A stretch of DNA of 64,000 nucleotides, taken from contig CM069870.1 in the NCBI GenBank assembly GCA_036172665.1, positions 56,544,212-56,608,211 of the forward strand, in the 5' to 3' direction. Position numbers and translations under genes: made by a program. This document shows, piece by piece, positions 36,230 through 46,093 of the stretch (its first letter is position 1; each line of letters begins with the position of its first letter). Under the pieces are notes generated by a model. That model saw only the letters and a list, made by a program, of their open reading frames with translations. It did not search any database and was not told the DNA's origin. Origin of the DNA: Prosopocoilus inquinatus (taxonomy: Eukaryota > Arthropoda > Insecta > Coleoptera > Lucanidae).

Positions 36230-38984
36230 GAAAATCCTTTTTGACATATTCTTCTTCTCGTACACATCAGATTCTTTTTCTGAGATTCCGAATTCAAGCC
36301 CATTTACATAATCAGATGTGTCGCGTTCTTTCCAGACGAGGGTAAAAGAACAAAACGAAATACAAACTCGGGCGAAAAAATTACGCCCTAATGAACTGAC
36401 AAGAGCATGTTTTCTCCTGGTATTCTTTGGGCTGAGGGGTAGAATTGCATGTGAGTTCTGCCTTTGTATTGCTTTTGCCGCGTTGAAGCGTATACAGAAA
36501 TAATAAATCTCCTTGTAACTACGAGGGGCAACTAAAGTCATCGACTTCAAAGCGCTTCTTGTAAAGTTACGCGTCTGGGAAATTCGCGAATTAAACGCAG
36601 CGTTTTCCACCATTGAATTTATCACCACGTAATACATTAAAATTCCCTGCACTGAGGATCTGGGAAAGCGAAGTAAAATAATCGCCCGCTTTATTTACTA
36701 CCTGTTGAATACGCGCAATTTTCTCTGAGAGAAGAATTTGTTTCATTTGTTCCGAGGTTTATTTTATCTAAACGCAGGCAGAATATTACGTGTATTGAGA
36801 TATAAGACAGATGAATTAAGGTGTTTAACAATAATAATTATAAGTTTATCTTTTTCTTTAGAAATATTACCTTCTGTTTTAAAATTTATGGAAATAGTTA
36901 ATCTTGGAGCAGGTTTTTTTTAAAAATCTACGTTTGTGTAAGCTTTGGCGTTGTTATTTATCCTGAAAGAAATATTCAACTAGAACAAAAGTATATACGT
37001 ATTATGTTATGAATAGAGAAACTTCCATAAGAGGCAAGCGTCTACAAAGACTTGCTCCATCTCTTTTGTGTGTTTGTTTTCATTTTATTTCAACGACCGG
37101 TATGTATTATACGGCAGTGTCCGTTTTATTCCATGTAGGTGCAATACGAGAGCATCGACCTTTTACCTACAACAACAACCCAACTGGTTTCATTATATCT
37201 CGCTTCTATAACTAGTTATAATTGTGCGAGTATTTCTAGATATGATATAAACTATTCATTGCATAAGGCGATTGAATATAAATGCACTTCAACGTGATAG
37301 ATAGATTAAGCGAGAATGAAACAACTAGGCGAGTTTCATTATATCGACATCTATTCTTCTCTTAAACAATAAGGGTGGTTGCTCCCGCGAACAATAAGTG
37401 CTAATTAAGCTTTCTTTTCGAACTGGAAGCCTAAATGCGTTACGGTGTTCGAGCAGAAGCTGGCAATGTAACCCGGATTTGTTTTGAACCCACAGACCAA
37501 GGGCAAGAAAGCAAGACAAAGAGCAGATAAATTGGGTTTACTGACATCACGTAATGTTTGCTGATAATAGCGGGTTGGGGTGACGAAGGTAACTAACGGG
37601 AGAAGAATAAGTATAGAAACTATTTCAAAAATACGGTGCTTTCATAATTATAACAATTTAGAAAATAATTTAAGTTTCGTTTCTTGGAAATCAACAAAAT
37701 TGAAATAGCAAATGATTTATTTGAATGTTGAAAAATAACTTTCTCGAAAAAAAGATTGCGAAAAGTTCGAAATTATTGTACATGTAAGGTCTGCACGTGC
37801 AATTTGTATTTAGGGAAGCCAAACATGCTTTGTAATAAAAGCAGGGCATCTGTTATTGAATATCAATGGCAAATGCACATTGTTTACGACCGATAAATTG
37901 CAGAGATTAACGAATTACGGCAAATTGCTATCCACCGACCCTGCATAGACACTGCGGTTTATGCAGCAGCTGCGAATGCACCTACAGATTCATTAATTTA
38001 AACTCGGTTCACTTGATCGTACAAATGAATACATTTCTCGGTTATATTTGGTATACACCTTCTATAAAAGTACAGATAATGAAAAAAGTTAAGAAATAAA
38101 CTTTTGTTATTACCCCTGGAACAAGTTAATCTTGTGTACAGGGCCACTTGTGGTACACCCTCTATATTTATGTAATTCCTGTTACAAAATATTTTGTGAT
38201 TTGTAACAAAAAAATGATGGGAAAGAAAATTTAATTTAATTCAGTTGTCTATATTTACGGTAGCATGAAGTGATTTAATAGAAAAATTTAAATTATGTGA
38301 TTGTAAAGGGGACTCTACATACATACGCCAGAAAGCTAAAACTTCAACGGTTGAAATGTGATTATAATGGCAGAGAGGGGACAGAATACTGGCGTGTAGA
38401 TTTAAGGTCCTCTTAATTTGAATATGAGTTCCAGAAAATTCTGGATAAATTTTGCTGCATTCATCATCACTCATTTAATACATTTTTTATTGAGCTCTCT
38501 CCGTTTGATTTATTGCGATTATTTTAACACGTGAGAATCATTTGATTACAGTGCAATAAATTCGGATTTATGTTATCCATAAAAATATCCCTCATGCGGC
38601 CAGATGAAACGTGCTACATTGTTTACCAGGATCAAAATATAAGCTCGTGACGCAAAAGAAAACAAACAGTTCCGTTTTCTTAGTTTTGTATCAGTGTGAG
38701 TCACAATTGTAATGAGTAAGTTTTGTGCTATTTCAAAAGTAATTGTATGTAATCACCGAAGAAATCAAAACTGAAACTAGAACATGGTGGTAATTTAAAA
38801 AAAAAGTTGAGAAAGCAACTGCTTTTTTATATTTAATTCTTTGGATGAAAGTCTGCATCCAGTAATGTACAGTCCTAGACTCTTAAAATAAAAGGTTGTT
38901 ATACATTCCTAACACAAAAATCTACTTCTTTTGAACCTTAAAAAAATACGAATATAGAGTAGAAGGGGTGGTAACACGGAATAA
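36230..38984. other. Noncoding DNA, about 2.7 kb
   Basis: No supported gene. The 36300-36660 part is less AT-rich, and its ORFs on both strands look accidental. Two short segments near 38050 and 38155 (TATACACCTTCTATA, TACACCCTCTATA) resemble each other. Confidence 0.4.
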
Positions 38985-39800
38985 GAGCGTTTTTAAACTA
39001 ATTAAGCCTAAGCAACAGAGTGAGTCTAATGTGGTCGTCAATTTTATTCTCGATAGGATTATTATCACAAGGTAGAACTTGTTACTAGGACTAGGAATTG
39101 ACTACGTCCTAATACTACAGAGGCTAATGATGAAGGAAATTATCACGAAAGTGGATGGTAGCGTAGTTATAATAGGAATGATGATAATTAAAATTTGGAA
39201 AACAAAGGGAAGCCAAAAGCCTAATTAAAATTTCTTTGTTCTCTTTCAATTTGAGAATTGGATTATAGTTGAAGGTAGATAAAGGTAACATACATAAAGG
39301 AAATTCCTGAAGAATTCCTACTTTGACCTAATTGGATTCCAGGGTCAACATCGACGACTGAAAGACATAGATCACAAGAGCTATAAGGAGTAGATACCAA
39401 AGAGAATACAAAAAAGGACATTATCATGAACTAGCACCAATTAAAATTCGAAATTAGAAGAATGTTAACACGTAATGCAGCATAATTAAGGAACCATCCT
39501 TGAAGAAACTGAAACGAGATGACTGCGCATTATGATGGAATAGGATTGATGATAATTAAAATTTGGAAAACAAACGGAAGGCGTAAACCAAATTAAAATT
39601 TCTTCTTTGTTGTCTTCTAATTTGAACATTAGTTTATAATCTTGAAGATAAATAAAGGCAAGCCAGAGAAAGTTAACTACAAAAGGATGTATGATTTGAT
39701 TGGAATCCAGCGTCAACACAGAAGACTGAAACACCCAAACAAAATATATCACAAGAACTATGAGGAGTAGACACCGAAGAGAATACAAAAAAACAATCAT
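38985..39800 (+). repeat. Tandem direct repeat, period about 370 bp, upstream of PLE fragment
   Basis: GATGATAATTAAAATTTGGA occurs at 39180 and 39548. The downstream blocks follow in the same order in both units: AATTAAAATTTCTT, GATTGGAATCCAG-like, GAAGACTGAAA-like, and AGAATACAAAAAA at about 39403 and 39780. A partial earlier unit is suggested by ATCACGAAAGTGGA at about 39142, matching about 39800. The array leads straight into the PLE-like reading frame. Confidence 0.6.
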
Positions 39801-40039
39801 CACGAAAGTGGAAATAGAACTAGAATTAACTTGCAACTTAATCCGAGAAAAGAAAGATACCTTAAAGAAGAAATATGACAGTTTTATGTTAATAAAGGCA
39901 GATAAAAGCAATGTAATTCTACTGATGGAATTGACTTCAAAAGAAGACACACACCTCCTTTCTCTCTGCGATTTTTTAGATTTCAACGTGTACATGAAGA
40001 TCCGAACAGAAAAGATTACAGGGACTGTAAGGACGTAAA
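39770..40039 (+). pseudogene. Penelope-like reverse transcriptase, N-terminal fragment
   Basis: The frame contains IITKVEIELELTCNLIREKK and IKADKSNVILLMELTSKED. In PLE reverse transcriptases the region before the fingers has an IxKADKGNxxVxxxxxxYxxK block, so KADKSNVILL is a fair match in a suitable context (basic, helical lead-in). The frame ends at 40038 without any RT catalytic motif. This is a 3'-truncated piece, and it is a different part of the element from the GIY-YIG fragments at 2.5 and 41-42 kb. The 188-residue ORF on the opposite strand is a shadow. Confidence 0.45.
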
Positions 40040-40955
40040 TATTTGGCCTCAATAAAAAGTGATATTTTTAAACTTTTTAATTCGAGACACTTTATGTTTT
40101 ATTACTGTCTATTTAAGTCGCAATTGTATCTTTGCTGTCAATTTGTGTGCTTTTTGGTTTCTAACACAGTAGGATCTATTTCTTTTATAAGTGAATGAAG
40201 TATTTAAATTTGATTCAACAACACATTTCTATTTTTACTATTTCGTAATTGCCTTTGAAATGTGCTTACGTTTAAATAAGTTGATTCAAATTTAAATTAT
40301 AGTTGAAGCTGGCTTCTATTCGATGAAAATTGTATAACAATTATCTTTACTTAAATTAAGGCAGGGTCTCTTTAACTCCATTTAAATTTATCTGCATCAT
40401 ACAATGGGAGCAGACAAATTTGTATAAAAGTTAAAAGTCCGAGCCTAAAGACAGGTTTTGAAAATGAAGGTTCACATTCAGATGTGGCACTTAGTTATTG
40501 ATTTACTTATTAAGAGGTTAGATTGTGGCATGAGTTTACAAACCACTTTTTAAATTTTCATTTTTTATGAGAAAAATATTTACAAAATATTAAAATTTCG
40601 ACTGTGGGTTTGTTAAAAGTTTAGCTAAAATTTTCAAAAGAACTAGAATGTTTTCGTCCTGGAACATATCGGTACAAACAAATAGCATGCAATATGTCAT
40701 CCTTCACTGATCTTTATTATTATAAATTAAGACTGTGCTTGCAAAAGTCTCGGCGAACTTTTTTGAAATATATTACCGAAAGTGAAGTACCAATTCCGGT
40801 CATTTCTAAAGTTTTAGAAAGATTTTCTTAAGTGTTTTTTCCTAATTTTTGAGTTTCCTATTGATATCATCAAATTACCACAGATTGTAATCGTAATCAC
40901 TATCTTTTTTTATATAAGAATAAGGCACTTAGAATTTAGATATTAGCTTTACTCG
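40040..40955. other. AT-rich noncoding DNA
   Basis: Nothing recognised. Confidence 0.45.
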
Positions 40956-41206
40956 TCTCTTGTAAAATCGTTATTAATAATATTTGTCGCGAATGCATTT
41001 CAAATAAAAAAATATGAATATCCGTATACATGTGATATGCGATACATATAGTTCGTAATGTTAGTGTTTCAAAATAACAATGCACAAAGCAGAGGTCCTA
41101 AAGTGGAACCTTACGAGACACCTGAAGGTTAACTAAATAAAGATGATTAACTGTAGGTTTTCTTCATTTGATTAGATAGATTTAAAGAATGAAATTGCTC
41201 TATTTA
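40956..41206 (-). pseudogene. Older non-LTR reverse transcriptase, downstream half
   Basis: The minus strand from about 41150 reads SGVS-stop-GSTLGPLLCALLF, a degraded SGVPQGSTLGPLLF motif B in which the Q codon has become TAA. Further on, HMYTDIHIFLF stands where HMYADDxQIYL (catalytic motif C) is expected. The upstream half of the same gene continues at 42549-42740, across the Penelope insertion. Sequence decay is heavy, so this copy is much older than the Penelope insertion. Confidence 0.65.
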
Positions 41207-41220
41207 TTAATCAAACCGAG
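41207..41220. repeat. Target-site duplication, left copy
   Basis: TTAATCAAACCGAG, identical to 42535-42548, flanks the palindromic Penelope insertion. Confidence 0.85.
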
Positions 41221-41287
41221 AATCACAAAGCAACACAAAACCTGTGGCTGTAATCCAAATAAATAGTGAGAAAACCCCTCGACCACA

Positions 41288-41356
41288 TTAATTCACTGAA
41301 AGCGAATACGTATTTCGGTAACGAAGTTACCATCTTCAGCGCAAAACTGATATTAA
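41288..41356 (-). ncRNA. Hammerhead ribozyme in left PLE arm
   Basis: Mirror image of the copy at 42441-42509. On the minus strand, CTGAAGA is at 41339-41333 and GAAA at 41316-41313. Helix II is GGTAAC/GTTACC with a UUC loop, and outer helix I uses TTAAT at 41356-41352 with ATTAA at 41292-41288. Same caveats as for the right copy. Confidence 0.75.
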
Positions 41357-41459
41357 ACTTTAAAACAACAAATAAACTAAACTAGACTAGCCGCACTCCC
41401 CCCCTCACTTTCTTTGTACCGTATTATGCATGCAAAGCAAACCGGGATTCTTCGAAAAT

Positions 41460-41871
41460 CTAAAGGTCGAAGAGGCAAGAAGCGGTCGGCCCGGACTTCT
41501 CAAAATTCATTAATCTATTCCTATTTTTGTGAATCTCCAAGCTTTCGAAAGAATCTAGGTTTGTTTTGTTATTAATTTGTTTGATTAAATCTATTTTATT
41601 TACCGAATGATTGTTTTCAAGCATGTGTAAGGCAACACTGGATTTATCAAAGCGTTTGTATTTTAAATGAGCCAAGTGTTCTTTGAATCTAATTTTTAAG
41701 GATCTTTTTGTTTGCCCTACATAAATTTGATCACAATTTTTACAACTAATTTTATATATACCTGATTTATCCTCCGAATCTACTTTATCTTTTGGATTTC
41801 CCAGCAACGATTTTAAGCTTAAAATCTTAAAATCTACTTTATCTTTTGGATTTCCCAGCAACGATTTTAAG
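41460..41871 (-). CDS. PLE GIY-YIG endonuclease, left arm, 5'-truncated
   Basis: Read from the palindrome centre, the frame has two copies of the 18-residue unit around LKSLLGNPKDKVD, then the same GIY-YIG domain as the plus-strand copy: GIYKISCKNCDQIYVGQT, RFKEHLAHLK, VALHMLENNHS and SLEIHKNRNRLMN, ending at 41460. No true start codon is expected because the copy is 5'-truncated at the centre. An apparent N-terminal DFPAT is just the opposite arm read through the palindrome. It differs from the plus copy only by lacking one repeat unit. Confidence 0.8.
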
Positions 41872-42018
41872 CTTAAAATCGTTGCTGGGAAATCCAAAAG
41901 ATAAAGTAGATTTTAAGATTTTAAGCTTAAAATCGTTGCTGGGAAATCCAAAAGATAAAGTAGATTTTAAGATTTTAAGCTTAAAATCGTTGCTGGGAAA
42001 TCCAAAAGATAAAGTAGA
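41786..42018. repeat. 54-bp in-frame tandem repeats at the palindrome centre
   Basis: A 54-bp unit encoding 18 residues (around ILSLKSLLGNPKDKVD) occurs twice in the left arm and three times in the right arm, just before the GIY-YIG domain. The unit contains the palindrome TTTTAAGCTTAAAA, and one of these forms the exact centre of the inverted repeat. That makes microhomology or template switching at this palindrome a natural way for the two copies to have been joined. Confidence 0.85.
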
Positions 42019-42337
42019 TTCGGAGGATAAATCAGGTATATATAAAATTAGTTGTAAAAATTGTGATCAAATTTATGTAGGGCAAACAAAAAGATCCTTA
42101 AAAATTAGATTCAAAGAACACTTGGCTCATTTAAAATACAAACGCTTTGATAAATCCAGTGTTGCCTTACACATGCTTGAAAACAATCATTCGGTAAATA
42201 AAATAGATTTAATCAAACAAATTAATAACAAAACAAACCTAGATTCTTTCGAAAGCTTGGAGATTCACAAAAATAGGAATAGATTAATGAATTTTGAGAA
42301 GTCCGGGCCGACCGCTTCTTGCCTCTTCGACCTTTAG
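41872..42337 (+). CDS. PLE GIY-YIG endonuclease, right arm, 5'-truncated
   Basis: After three 18-residue repeats, the frame has GIYKISCKNCDQIYVGQT (GIY starting at 42035, then YVG), RSLKIRFKEHLAHLK with the expected Arg and His, VALHMLENNHS, and FESLEIHKNRNRLMN with the conserved Glu and Asn. It stops at 42335-42337. CKNC together with the histidines of LHMLENNH fits the CCHH zinc site that marks PLE endonucleases. In an intact PLE this domain follows the reverse transcriptase in one ORF and nicks the target DNA. The frame here is clean, with no stop or shift, so the copy is young, but with no RT and no start codon it is a fragment. The hammerhead lies 104 bp downstream. Confidence 0.85.
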
Positions 42338-42440
42338 ATTTTCGAAGAATCCCGGTTTGCTTTGCATGCATAATACGGTACAAAGAAAGTGAGGGGGGGA
42401 GTGCGGCTAGTCTAGTTTAGTTTATTTGTTGTTTTAAAGT

Positions 42441-42509
42441 TTAATATCAGTTTTGCGCTGAAGATGGTAACTTCGTTACCGAAATACGTATTCGCTTTCA
42501 GTGAATTAA
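42441..42509 (+). ncRNA. Hammerhead ribozyme in right PLE arm
   Basis: Core CTGAAGA (42458-42464), helix II GGTAAC/GTTACC (42466-42480) with a UUC loop, GAAA (42481-42484), helix III from the palindrome ATACGTAT (42484-42491), and a predicted cut after U at 42492. Inner helix I is GCG/CGC (42455-42457 with 42493-42495). Outer helix I is TTAAT plus TCA pairing with TGA plus ATTAA (42502-42509), with one bulged A. Two departures from the ideal are one unpaired U before helix II and a U rather than C at the cleavage position. The tiny palindromic helix III suggests action as a dimer. Confidence 0.75.
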
Positions 42510-42534
42510 TGTGGTCGAGGGGTTTTCTCACTAT

Positions 42535-42548
42535 TTAATCAAACCGAG
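42535..42548. repeat. Target-site duplication, right copy
   Basis: TTAATCAAACCGAG, identical to 41207-41220. The first two bases also continue the palindrome arm, so the exact border is uncertain by 2 bp. Confidence 0.85.
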
Positions 42549-42740
42549 TGCAAAGTCCCTGATAAAACTTCGTGTTTCGAGTGCCAGATGTTGAATGCTT
42601 GACTATAATTCAAGAGAATTAAAACAACAACTTTATTAATAGCACCGACGATATGGGACTCCAATTTTAAATTGGTTTTTAAAGCAAGGTGCTAGTGTTT
42701 ATTGTAAATGGCGGGAGACACCAAAGGCCTCGTTACAAAC
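42549..42740 (-). pseudogene. Older non-LTR reverse transcriptase, upstream half
   Basis: The minus strand reads NKVVVLILLNYSQAFNIWHS, a degraded LLDYSKAFDTVDH motif A whose two aspartates have both become N or are lost. The order fits with motif B and motif C at 40956-41206 on the far side of the Penelope insertion, so the two pieces were one gene before it was split. Few intact residues remain. Confidence 0.6.
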
Positions 42741-45172
42741 CCTTTCAATTTCCGCAAACTCGCAGGCGCTAAAGGAGCACATACCGATTTTAAATGAAAT
42801 AACTTCGATAAATAGTCTTAAGGCATCAAAACTAACTGAAAATTGGAATACTATATTGGTATTCACGCCTAGTAATGCAGGACTAAAGCTATAAAATGAC
42901 TTATTCATACAGATTGACGTAAAGATTTTACTGAAATTAAATTTCTTCTAAATTTATTTTTCATTTAAATCTAAATTTATTTAACGCTTCAAAAAAGAAG
43001 ATTAACTCCGGCGGTATTCCAAGAATACCCTATATTTGTAACTAAGAACGTCCTTTTTTATTTAGTGATAAATCTTTATGAGTTTGCTAATATCTCAATA
43101 CAAGACTATTTTTGTAATACCTAAATACAAGACTATTTTTTATTGGAAAAAAAAACAATGTATATATTTTTTTTTAATTAAGTGAAAGTGTTAAGTCTGA
43201 TTCATAGAAAAAGTTCCCATTTAGTTTACACACAACAACAACACCTTTCACCGTGGGTTATGATTTGAAATTAGATACCAATAACCAGTGAATATTAATT
43301 ACCACGTGCATTATTCGCACTGTAAACTAATATTATATGTTTTCAATCCTAATATTGTATATAAATATAATTCTTTGCAACTGAATGATTAAGCAAGCTG
43401 TCACAATGATAATGTTTAAAAATAATTTGCGTTTCATCAAATGTGATACTGACGTTACGGCTACTTACACTTATAATCATATTTCACAAAACCAGATTTT
43501 TAGTCCACTACACACCATTGGCGTGTCATTGTTCTTAATCAAATTAACCCAAACGAGGATTTAATGGCTGAAAAACCGTGTGCCAAGTACTCCGCCGTGT
43601 ACATTCATCAATTCTCATTTTCCTCGACGTTAACGTGGATTAAACAAACGTAGATTGCAGGTATTACGAACTTTAGTCTCTCTGCGTTCTTTCAACTTCC
43701 AAAAACCTATAATTCGCCCATTTAATTCGCAATTACGACTTACGACGGATTTTCCGAGCCATCGCCGCGCCGCAATCAAAATTTAAAGCTCCGGTTTAAC
43801 ACGCAGATTTAAAATTATGCTCGAATATTTAAAGTTAATTGATTGAATTAAATTAAATCGAGGTGGAAGTTTTGTGAAATGTAGGGTGGTGATTCGGAGT
43901 TACGCGAGAATGTTCCAAGTGGGCCATATTTTTCGTTTTATTCAAAGTTACGAGAAAGGAGGGTTGAACCACCCTCTAAGGTGGGACTAAAACTTTGATT
44001 TATTGGTATGAATTCAAACTTCAGTTTCTCCTCCCATCTGATAATCCACTACCCTCTCATTGAAGTGATTGCACTGTTTTGTAACAAATTGGGATTTCGT
44101 ACAAGAGGAAATTAATTTATATTTCTTTGTGGCAAGGAAATCATTGTGCTACCATAAAGAGAACCGCCGACCTCAAAAATTGCACCTGTTAAATCTTGCA
44201 GAAACGCAGTCAAGATGTTAAGATAAACAAATAGGCAACCGAATGTCGCCTAATATAACTTAATTGCAAACAAAGACTGTAATTGAAGCCCGTAATGAAA
44301 AAGTCAGCATGATCGACTTCGCAAAATGCAGATCAACTCGTAGAACGCAACCACCAGGATTAATTATGCAGAAATGCAAGTGACAATGTACAAATTGCAT
44401 GTTCCGTTAATTTTTCTCGATCCATAAATGATACACCAGGTGTGCACTTGGCGGCACTCAGTTTATAAGGTGCATAGCGAGTTAATTTTGGTAAATACCT
44501 AATAAGGTCCTTGAACGAGTAATAATATGTATAGTGAACAGAAAATACTAAAAATTTGTTTTATAACTCCATGACTGCAAAGTATCGTTTATTTTGTTAA
44601 GGAAACAAAATTTATACTTTTTGACATTTACAGTCTACAACGTCCCCTGCATTCGATACCAAAGTTGGACATGTTACGAAAGGTCTCTGCATGTGGGTGG
44701 CACTTTATATAAGATTAATTTCAATTTGGAGCAACCGTTTATGTATAAATTGTGTCTTAAGTTTATAATCACTGTCCTACCTTCCTAGAAAAAGATGTTC
44801 GAACTATTTTGTCACTATTACGGTTTTAAGTCCGCACGTGGATTTACTATTGACGAACCGAAATGACAATTGCAATAATTTAATCAACACCTTAGCTATG
44901 AATAATTACTATTATGTAATAATTGAGTATTTTTTAAAATAAAGTGCTTCTTCAAATTACAACAAATTGGCGCGGAGTTGAACAGAAATGTCCAAGCTGA
45001 ATAGGATCATCAACTATGCCTAACTAAAAAAGTAAGTAATTTAAATTAATCTGGCGTGACCTACACGTATTCTGTCAGACTCAACATCTTATTACTACTA
45101 GATCAACTTTTAATTAACATTAGGACCCATGATATTTAAAATCGACAATCAATAGAAGATCATATCTATACT
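42741..45172. other. Noncoding DNA, about 2.4 kb
   Basis: No supported gene. The 43560-43870 part has GC-richer segments alternating with TTAATT motifs and could be conserved noncoding DNA. The short ORF at 44594-44788 is not recognised. Decayed gypsy sequence may begin before 45173. Confidence 0.4.
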
Positions 45173-45990
45173 GTTCCAGAAGAATATGATGCAATACTAG
45201 GCCGAATTTGGATTCGACGAAAATCAATTTGAACGAAATTGACAAGAAGAACATTTAACAGCAGTATCATCACGATTTGTTTACAGTGTCAACGAAACTG
45301 CCGGGATTATCAAAACATATTCAGATATTTTCGAAGAAAAGATAGGGTGAGTTCCAAATTTCAAGACAACTCTGTAACATCGAGAGAAAGCGAAATCACT
45401 CTCACAGAGACGCGGAAATTCCTTATGCGCTTTTCAGTAGTGTCGAAAAAGTGTTGGAGCCTCTCGAAAAAGCTGACGTTATTACGAAAACGGAAACAAG
45501 TGACTGGGGATCTCCCCTGGTTATTTTACCGAAAGCAGATGGACGAGTGAGACTATGTATCGACTACAAAATTGGCGTAAATGAACGACTTATGGATGCT
45601 CACTACACAATAAAAAAAATCGAAGATATACTCAAGAGCCTTCACGATTCTCGTTACTTTTGCCAACTGGATTTATATACAAAGCCTATCTACACATTCC
45701 AATTGACAATCAAACGAAATTCAAACAATATCAACTCATCGAGGAACTTACCGCATGAATCGACTTTCTTTTGGTATAAAAACTGCACCATCGGAATTCA
45801 ACAGAATAATTGACCAAATCCTCAGGGAGTTACCGAAAACAGAAAAATGTTTTGACGATATCATTATACACGGAGCTACGAAGGACGAGTGTAAGGCAAA
45901 TCTGATAACTTGTTTCAATCAATTACGAAAATTTGACCTACATATAAATCGCCGGAAATGTTCATTTTTTCAAAAACCTCCGTTTTTTTT
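45173..45990 (+). pseudogene. Ty3/gypsy-type pol remnant (protease end and reverse transcriptase)
   Basis: Across three frames: VPEEYDAILGRIWIRR (end of protease), a linker with AGIIKTYSDIFEEK, then VLEPLEKADVITKTETSDWG and SPLVILPKADGRVRLCIDYK (RT fingers), HYTIKKIEDILKSLHDSRYF, CQLDLY (motif A, catalytic Asp), MNRLSFGIKTAPSEFNRIID (motif B), and CFDDIIIHG (the xDD catalytic box), ending with LRKFDLHINRRKCSFFQ near 45975. This is the standard Ty3/gypsy order. There is a frameshift at about 45690-45760 and a stop at about 45230, and RNase H and integrase are missing. No LTRs were found around it. It is a dead 3'-truncated copy with good catalytic text. Confidence 0.85.
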
Positions 45991-46093
45991 CTGTGTCCAG
46001 TATCACGGTTTGGTGAGTTTAAAAAATTAGTTAATTTGTTCTTAGTTTTCTAAAACCATCAATTTTTATTTTTATTTTTTCCTCTTTGTTGTA

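Larger units (their letters stand above)
41221..42534. mobile_element. Head-to-head palindromic Penelope-like element insertion
   Basis: Two 5'-truncated copies of the same PLE 3' region are joined at their 5' ends (centre between 41871 and 41872) and point outward. The left arm is 41261-41871 (611 bp) and the right arm runs to 42536 (665 bp); the 54-bp difference is exactly one extra internal repeat unit. At every place I compared, including a 7-base C/G run, the arms are identical. Each arm has a GIY-YIG endonuclease frame, a 3' untranslated region and a hammerhead ribozyme. The left arm has 40 more bases at its 3' end (41221-41260). A 14-bp duplication, TTAATCAAACCGAG, brackets the whole, so it entered as one unit, into an old non-LTR reverse transcriptase. 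The reverse transcriptase domain is absent, so it depends on other copies. Confidence 0.9.

Noticed and set aside
36155..36652. 165-residue minus-strand ORF
   Set aside because: No family-like motif, overlaps a dispersed direct repeat, and the opposite strand is also partly open; best explained by local composition.
39486..40052. 188-residue minus-strand ORF, the longest clean single ORF apart from the transposase
   Set aside because: It is antisense to a tandem repeat and the PLE-like frame; its text is hydrophobic low-complexity from A-rich sequence on the other strand.
41846..41897. DFPATILSL as the start of the two Penelope ORFs
   Set aside because: This text is the opposite arm read through the palindrome centre and not a true N-terminus.
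41786..42018. CRISPR-like regular repeats
   Set aside because: The 54-bp units are directly adjacent without spacers and code in frame; the DNA is eukaryotic.
41221..42534. Palindrome as a pure assembly or library artefact
   Set aside because: Artefactual palindromes are not expected to end in a 14-bp direct repeat with unequal arms; still worth confirming with long reads.
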